Below are positions 57,442 to 64,000 of a stretch of DNA of 64,000 nt, in pieces (within the stretch, counting starts at the first letter, position 1; each line of letters opens with the position of its first letter). Origin of the DNA: Scleroderma bovista (Eukaryota > Basidiomycota > Agaricomycetes > Boletales > Sclerodermataceae). The position numbers and the translations under genes were made by a program. The notes beneath the pieces were generated by a model. That model had not been told where the DNA came from and made no database searches. It worked only from the letters and a program-made list of their open reading frames with translations. The DNA lies in assembly GCA_037178675.1 (NCBI GenBank), contig JAYMGJ010000008.1, positions 62,001-126,000 on the forward strand. The letters are read 5' to 3'.

Positions 57442-57735
57442 ACGATTGTGCTGACTTTGTCTCAGTCCTAGACTGTGACTGGAGGCCATTCATTGTCTCC
57501 GGCAAACCATTTGCTAGACGCCGCCTCCAGCCCCATCAGGATTCCGTCACTTCTGGAAACGTGTCTTCAGAATTGGGCATGCGTGAAGGAGTCGACTCGC
57601 CACATAGAGCAGGGCGAGAAATTTTGCTTTCATGGGAAAGCTGAACATGAGGCTTGACAGCGATTGCGCTCTCAAACCCAGATGGAGAAGTTGGCTGTGA
57701 CTTCAACGGTAGAATGACATTTGAATGGCTGACGA

Positions 57736-58059
57736 CTCACGCTGTTGGTCATTCATCACTTTGGGCAAACCACACGCCAAGGGCGCATGTTTCACGCCTA
57801 TTTGAAAGGGTAGTCCGTTCTTCGGCTGACGTCGATGTGATCCTCGAATCCGTTAGACGAATGTGTAAGTAATGCGTACCAGTCGCGATGTCGTCAAATC
57901 GGTGATGGCTGAGATGGCGTCTGACTACACACATAAGCCGGTTATGTAAGTACCGAAACTATCCGGGATGTTCCGATCTGTCCAAATTTGCAAAGCACAA
58001 AGGAATATGTGTGGTTCGAGACATGAAGCGCAACAAGGATGTATGTAATATATTATAGT
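57736..58059. other. Intergenic
   Basis: 5' flank of the disrupted gene and 3' flank of the second FunK1 kinase. Further upstream exons of the disrupted gene may lie here but none is clear. Confidence 0.35.
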
Positions 58060-60610
58060 TCAGTGACGAGGAAGCCGGCGAACATTCCGAGTTGAATCAG
58101 TGTCATATCCTGCCGTAGCCCATGGAGGTAATTTGCGTTTGCGCTGAGAGTCCTGTCGCAGTAAACCATACCCTTCCACATCATTGGCTCCACTCCAATT
58201 CGGGACCTCTTTGACTGTGCTAAAACCCTCTAGTAATATATCCCTGATGGCCTTGTAATTGAGCATATGGTCATCTGCAGATGCCCTCCCAAGTTGTTTG
58301 AGGAGATTGGCGACCATGGCACCAAGAGGCTTGAAGAACTTGGTAAATTCATTAGTTATGATGGTTGGCTGAGATTTCAGCCCTGTTTTGAGGCCACCCA
58401 AGCTCACCGCATCGGCTAAGCTTGCCACTGAAACCCAAGACTTCAAGATCGTCTGATTGACATGCTTGTCCATACGAATGGTGCTTGGACCAGCATATAA
58501 GACGCACATCCATATAAGAACGTAAATGAGTGATTCAATGTCGTCACTGGGGGAGTGCGTCGTTGCATCGTTGGCATAGCCGAGAAGGATGTTGGCCGAC
58601 ATGAATGGTATTGTTCCCTGACCAATTGATAAGTGAGGGGAGACATCTAGATAAGGAGAATACTTACAGTGCGGTCACCAGGAACCACAGGGAGTGTTTG
58701 ATCAAGACAAGTCGCGTAATCAAAGTCAATGAGAAGACCACGACGCAAGACGCCAGCTCGGATCAGGTTGCGCCTTTCTTGGTCCCACCGAGCGAGTTTC
58801 TGTTCGTGTGTCTCATTCGCAGGTCCATCGACTCGGGGACTTTCAACATTATCGGATGTTTCACCGTGACCTTTCTGGGTTTCCCCCTCGGGGGCTCGTA
58901 TCATGATATTATTGACACTAATATCACGGTGAAGGACGCGAAATTGCATCACGAGCACCATGTGAGCTGTAAAGTGAGATCAGTAGCAAAGCAAACAAAT
59001 TACTGTTCCGACATACTGTCCAGGGTATCGATGAGGACACTGAGTAGTTCACGAATAGATTTGAAATCAGACAGGGGGATGCCAACTGGCTGCATCAGAA
59101 GCCGACGGTGGACTCGAATATCGTTACTAGTGAATGGGAGAGATGAGCGGCGTGCATCAGTCCGATCGTCTGAGCCTCCAATTTGGACAGTCCAGGCAGC
59201 AACGAGCTGGGGGACACCCTGCAACCCCTGGATTTTGCGAAGAGTGTCTGTCTCGCGATCTGTTCGGCTTTTATGTGTCCAGGAGTCCTTAATCACGTAG
59301 TCTTCACCATTACGACGGACGTGCCAGCAAGACGTGCCTCGACCGTGGATTAGGAAGCTAAAAAATATCTGCCTGACAATACGATATGTCAAGGACTCGA
59401 CGCGAATGGTGCCAAGACTTGATGAAAGTCGTTGGTGGATGGGCGAGAAACAAACAAAGGTGGGATCGAACCCGAGGTGTTCAGAGTCACTGAACGCGAG
59501 TACGGCCAGCATGTGCAATAGTACGCGGGGGGATTTATGTATGTTGTAGGGTTGGGAATGCACGACTCCAGAGCGGTCAAACATGTGAAGACGAAATTCT
59601 TGATTTGAGATCGATAATGCGAATAAGAATCGCCGACCAGGCTGGGATGCAAAAATTGCATACGCCTTGCGCATGACACCATTGCGGATGGTGCGTATGC
59701 CATCGGAAAGTGAATAAGAGCCTGAGGTCAGCTCCATGAACGAGACGACACCTTTCCAAGAGAAGACTGGCTCGGGTCCAAATACACTTTGAAATGGAAC
59801 TTCCCGCAGGACTAGATCTGGCTTCCACACCATCGGGCTGTCCTTGATTGGTTTGCGCGAGGTTTCTGAGGACCAAAGACGGTGAGCTGCATTATGCTGG
59901 GCCGTCATGGAACGTGTGGCCATCGTGCGAGTACCTATAGCCTTTGAATCTGAGTCGTTAGTTCTACGGATAAGGGTCGGTACGGTACCTGCAGTTTGTG
60001 AAACTGAGTCGCTGGTCCTACTGGGGATGGGGACAAGGGGTCGTAGAGCCTCTGTGATCCTGTTCAACCAGCTTGCGACATGCTGCTCCTCTGAACCAGC
60101 AACGGGTATGAAAGTTCCTTCGATCGTTTCTTCCTGCGAGGTCCCGGGAATATGCCTGTTGATGACCTCGCGTCTACCACGCCGAGGTTGCGATGGCTGA
60201 CTGGATGAACGGCCCCGCCGGGACGAGCGTCCTTGCTGATGCTGCGACAAGCCAGCAGAAACCGGTAAAGACCTGAGTAAATTAGGGACTTGGGTTGGCT
60301 CCCAGTGACCATCTCCATAAAGAACTTCATTATCGAGTTTCAGCGACGTGATCTTCAGTGTCCCCCCTGCTGATGGCAGATGCTTTACGATTGCAAGAGC
60401 GATTCGGCTGCACAGATCTAGAATGTAGTGAGACCGAGCATTTGAGTCCTCGTTTATTGTAGCATCCTCCAACTCCACCAAAAGGTCTTGATTGACATTT
60501 TCCACATTGAAAACTTTCCCTGCTGTGGGGACAGACGTGGTTCTGAGTTTCAGAGGTGTATTTTGTGTTGCCGCATGCTGAGCAGGTATGGGGGGATGAA
60601 GGGTATCCAT
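58060..60610 (-). CDS. FunK1-type fungal protein kinase, copy 2
   Basis: Three exons join in frame (60610-59017, 58966-58668, 58617-58060), giving 816 aa from MDTLHPPIPA. The N-terminal region holds the FunK1 opening (TPLKLRTTSVPTAGKVF) and a basic RS/RG stretch (GRSSRRGRSSSQPSQPRRGR). The kinase part has YVIKDSW, VLHRDISVNNIMI (catalytic loop), GLLIDFDYA, GTIPFMSANILLGY and SDDIESLIYVLIWM. Between the loop and DFD there is a charged insert (~50 aa). Catalytic residues are present, so it is probably active. It is a diverged paralogue of the kinase at 22012-24677, not a recent copy, and lies 93 bp from the 3' end of the Plavaka-type gene upstream. Confidence 0.85.
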
Positions 60611-60702
60611 GGGTGGCACAAGGGCCCATTGGCGGTCTACAAAATTCCTACGTATATCGAAGATACAAACTTGCGACAACAATACATAGAACTTTGAATG
60701 GA

Positions 60703-63700
60703 CTAAAGTAAGGTCTCAATAGGTGACAGTGCATAGAAGAACTCCTTGTTCCAATATCTGTTGAGCCAAAATTCATTCGATAGCTCGTAAGACGTGTGAC
60801 GTGTGAGACGCGGATTTGCCTCTTTCCCGAAACACGGAATAACATGTGCCGGGGACCGAATGTGGTGCAATGCGATTACTTCTCCAGCTCGGGTACCATC
60901 CCTCTTCATTGCACGTCTTAAGATATGCAGGCCAGCAGCTCCGTCGGTTGTGTTACATGATGGAGGAGAAAGGGTGTCGTTGAAGCGCTGAACATATGCG
61001 AGATACATGTTACTGTGAAGGAGGCGAAAAATAAGGCGGATTTGTATAACAGTGTGTCCTGAGAGGTAGTGTGAATTTTTGATGAGACATTCCGTTGTAA
61101 AGCATACCTCTGAGACCGTTTGAAGGCCAATCACTTTCAGCTGTCCGACTAATGATAGCAAAGTCATACCGACCGTCGGGGAGTCGTGGTGACAGAGGAG
61201 AGGCGACAAGAGTTTGCGGCGGTTCGAGGGACTGCCTATCATGATAACTTGGTTGCTGAATTCAAACTTTGCACCAAATTTGCATTTTCTCGATGGTGGG
61301 GTTGCGTACTTCGACGTGTCCCACGAAACAATCAGGGCGGCGAAAGTAGTTGGCGACTGCCAGCCGTAGGTCAGGTAAACCATATGTCTCGGCAGCTTCA
61401 TCAATTGAGATACGTAGCGATGGCTTGACGGCAAGGTGGAATGCAGTTGTAGCGGAAGCAAAAATTCTGGGGGGAGATACGGAGTTGGGGACAGAACCGC
61501 TAATGATCGCTTTGGCAATCTTGAAGTAATTGACAGGTGAACAAGTAGGTGTGTGATAATAACTGGCACGGGATACATCCGGGTCTGGCTCATGTTCGTC
61601 TTCTTGGTCTTCGTTATCTCCTTCAGATTCTGGTTGTTCAACGGACGCAAGATGGGTAGCAACGTCAAACCGAAAACATTTTTCGGCTCGATCTAGATGT
61701 CGGGCAATCTGCGCATAATACTCCTGGTTGTTTCCTGAACGCACGGACTGCTTGATTTCGGTCACATGCGCATGCTCTGTGACATCCGCTGTCCATTGCA
61801 TAATGGCCCCAGATGAACGAATAGATGATACAACGTGTTGCACAAGTTCAAGCTTCGGGATTTCCCAATGATTGAGAGGCCCGTTGCAGCCTTGTCGTCC
61901 ACCAGCAGTGATGATAGCCAATTTATTATCGTGAAATGCACGTAGTGCCACTTCGACTGTGGTCAAGGAGCTATCATCAAAACAATGCATTTGAGCCAGG
62001 TACCGGAAGTCGAGAAGAGCTCTGATAGCTGCCAGAAACTTTGGGGGCACAGCTCCTGCGATCACCCCAACAATATACCTTTGCACAGCGCGGTGATCAC
62101 GACCAGTTACTTGCTTCAGATTTGATACACCTTCTTCGAACGAATGGTATCCAACTGGGGTTTGAACGAGAGAAAAACGGTAGTCGATTTCGGCCTGTTG
62201 AACAACGTTGATACACCACTGTAGATCATGGTCCCAGAATAAGCGGTGAAAGTGATGCAGAACCTCTGGATTGAAAAACTTTGAGGGATTGGAAAGCGGC
62301 CAGTTTCTAAAAAACGGCATGTGCACGCCATTAAGAGAGTAGCGCTTGGGAACCTTGACGAAGCGTTCGAAGTCATGCGATGAAACCTCTGAGCAGGCGC
62401 ATTCGATGTCCTCAAGAGTTCTCGCAGCAGTGCACGGGGGGTGGGGGAAAGGGTCTCCGAATTCCTTGTATACCGCAGTCGACACCGGAGATGCGTTAGA
62501 GCTAGTGCCTGCTAGTAAACTCTGCTCAGGCGTATCGGCAATGTAAGCGACGAGAGGAGTGAAACAATAACACAAGTTACCAACAGGATCACTCATCATG
62601 ATCCCGATGGTAGCGGCGATCTTGAGGGGCTGTAGCACGAGGTCGAGGCTTTCGTGAACAAGGCGGGCGGACAACAAACTTCGAACACGTGATTTCGGAT
62701 GGATGAAAGAGGCAATGGGTAAAAGTGCGAGGAGGACATGGGCATGTAGCGGATATCAGCGTTGATGTTGGCGAGGCTGAGAAGTAATGGGTGTGCCATC
62801 CTATTTCTGCTCATCACGGAAATGTTCGTCTTGTCAGAGGATAACACAACCCCGAGGAGAGTTCCGCCATTTGGTATTTGATCCTTTGCAATTTCAGAAG
62901 AGACAACATTTCTGGAAAACAATTAGCTTACCTGTAAATCCCAGGCATGATTTCCTGTCAACCATTCTTCGTAGATACGGACTGTCCATGCGGACGATGA
63001 CCATACTTTGCGTGGGACGAATGAAATGTGGGATGCGAAGAATGGGTGACTGAGGAGAGATTGGAGACACTCAACTGGATCGCGATAGTAAAGGACCGCT
63101 TTGCGCTTCGTCGAGACCTCAGTGTTGATTGTGTGTGACTTCCAGCGTGGACCAGATGGTAGCATTTCTGCGCGTAGGCGTAACTCTTTTGCCGATCGAA
63201 ATGATATGGGAAGTTGATTGATCTACGGCATACAAGTTGGCTCCAAAAAAGAAAGAAAGAAAACAGATGTACTTACCAGATGCAGGGATAAAAAATCATC
63301 AATAATGGCCAGACTTAGACGTGAACGCAGTAGCCATGATGCCAACTGCCAATCCGCCGCCGATGCGAATGGATAATACAAATTTTCTTGTCGGAGGGTT
63401 GAATACTGGTCATTCAAAAACCCATCCATAAAGGTCGATCCCCCTGGATAAAGTGAAGGGATGTTGGGGTGAGTATCGACAACCGGGACGGGAACCTGAT
63501 GAGGAGGCTCATCGTTTTGACAATTTGGGATATCTCCGAATTCGCCCGGGGTTGTTGCGTCATCAATATCCTCTCCAAGATGCTCGCCAGGCTGGTGTTC
63601 CACCGGAGGGTGAGTTTCTGTGTCCTTCCGGGCAGCTGGGACCTGGCGATGGAGGCAACGTGGTAGGTCATTCATCCACGAACCGCATGCAGTCGAAGGC

Positions 63701-63807
63701 TGATTCATGTGTTGAAGTACGCGCGTCTCGTTTGCAAACCTCTTGCCGCAGTCAGGACAGAAGGAGATCTTCTGCGCTTGATGAAGCCTCCACTTCACTT
63801 TAGGCAT
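60703..63807 (-). mobile_element. Plavaka-type transposase gene 2, disrupted
   Basis: From an ATG at 63807: a C2H2-like finger (CPDCGKRFANETRVLQHM), YYPFASAADWQLASWLLRSR, YYRDPVECLQSLLSHPFF, FVPRKVWSSSAWTVRIYEEW, TLLGVVLSSDKTNISVMSRN, a 471-codon frame with MMSDPVGNLCYCFTPLVAYI, DHDLQWCINVVQQAEIDYRF and RDHRAVQRYIVGVIAGAVPP, and the C-terminal FWLNRYWNKEFFYALSP. This is a different Plavaka subfamily from the gene at 45-48.8 kb. It is broken twice: a frameshift near 62745 between NINADIR and HVLLALLPI, and a TGA at plus 61262-61264 after IWCKV that is one C-to-T step from CGA, with the frame open beyond it. Terminal repeats were not located. Confidence 0.82.
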
Positions 63808-63899
63808 GATGCAGGAATGCAAGAAGCTAGCTTTATTAACTTACCATTTTGGTCTTGACAACATGCATAAGACACAATCCTACTTTTTCATCCATTGTG

Positions 63900-64000
63900 A
63901 TGACCACCGATATCCCTGATTTTGTGAGTATAACTTTTTGAACTCATGCATTGTATTCATCATAGAGTCCACTGACTTCTATTCCACCTTCCAGGTTGCC
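63900..64000 (+). CDS. Possible first exon of a gene running off the right edge
   Basis: ATG at 63900 opens MTTDIPDF, followed by a GTGAGT donor and, near 63994, a pyrimidine-rich stretch ending CAG. The gene would diverge from the Plavaka-type gene 2. Too short to identify. Confidence 0.25.

Larger units (their letters stand above)
54757..57735 (-). pseudogene. Unknown gene split by a hAT element, possible PD-(D/E)XK relative
   Basis: Coding-like exons join in frame on both sides of the hAT element at 56077-57441. Upstream part: 57735-57450, Ser/Pro-rich, with an in-frame TGA at plus 57536-57538. Downstream part: 56068 to ~55818, then DWTS spliced to KSFTNVLKYLISPEADGN, SFDRVTTDEFAALSYLIEES, and LTHCPQRSVIIVEWPRATHE through VGYRP. 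The segment LTPDLSLMV followed by ILAIVECVFSQ resembles the PD...ExV core of restriction-like (PD-(D/E)XK) proteins found in fungi, though the usual Lys is not evident. With one target copy removed the two sides read continuously, so this was an open exon before insertion. Not expected to be functional now. Confidence 0.55.

Noticed and set aside
1..64000. tRNA or rRNA genes
   Set aside because: I looked for cloverleaf-type B boxes and conserved rRNA stretches by eye and saw none. A tRNAscan-SE run would settle this.

Overview
The window is genomic DNA of a filamentous basidiomycete, most likely an Agaricomycete. The support is: genes split by 47-70 nt GT-AG introns; two FunK1-type fungal protein kinases; two Plavaka-type transposases; a fungal class III adenylate cyclase of the RA-LRR-PP2C-cyclase type; a WW-like multi-exon protein of a kind common in mushrooms; and CK1-like kinase debris. 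I cannot name the species. Where I give exon models, I joined exons by hand across canonical splice sites and checked that the lengths add up to a multiple of three.

Layout. (1) 1-20.1 kb is an unusual gene island. Three blocks of a ~140 bp satellite (1-790, 8.74-10.69 kb, 16.5-18.65 kb) share a core of two TTGTTCGCA boxes exactly 10 bp apart. Between and beside them lie three paralogues of an unrecognised, probably nuclear protein family (called family A here: 1161-3420, 12984-14098, 18693-20079, all minus). There are also a JmjC-type 2-oxoglutarate/Fe(II) dioxygenase (5748-8640, plus), a small unrecognised protein (11076-11766, plus) and an ATP-grasp-like protein with a Cys/His-rich N-terminus (14214-16427, plus). 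The family A genes face away from the JmjC and ATP-grasp genes, as divergent pairs. A 780 bp tract of two family A copies is almost identical while both flanks are diverged. (2) 20-33 kb holds a FunK1 kinase (22.0-24.7 kb), a WW-like gene whose reading frame runs into a glyoxalase I C-terminus (25.3-27.0 kb), and adenylate cyclase (27.2-32.8 kb, minus), the clearest core gene in the window. (3) 33-42.7 kb is repeat-rich. It has a 728 bp TA-flanked terminal-inverted-repeat element, a 116 bp minisatellite, a broken Ty3/gypsy pol fragment, a CK1-like kinase pseudogene and other broken reading frames. (4) 42.7-48.8 kb is a Plavaka-type element with an apparently open transposase and a companion gene. 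(5) 49.8-54.4 kb has an F-box-like gene, a non-LTR gag-like fragment and minisatellites. (6) 54.4-57.8 kb is a gene of unknown function, possibly a PD-(D/E)XK nuclease relative, split by a 1365 bp hAT element with an 8 bp target duplication. (7) 58.0-60.6 kb is a second FunK1 kinase. (8) 60.7-63.8 kb is a second Plavaka transposase, broken by one frameshift and one stop codon.

Two threads run through the window. Many decayed reading frames are broken by in-frame stops that are one C-to-T step from an Arg or Gln codon, which fits methylation-driven (RIP-like) decay. The most novel-looking part is the satellite-bounded island of family A, JmjC and ATP-grasp genes, which I do not recognise as any described system.
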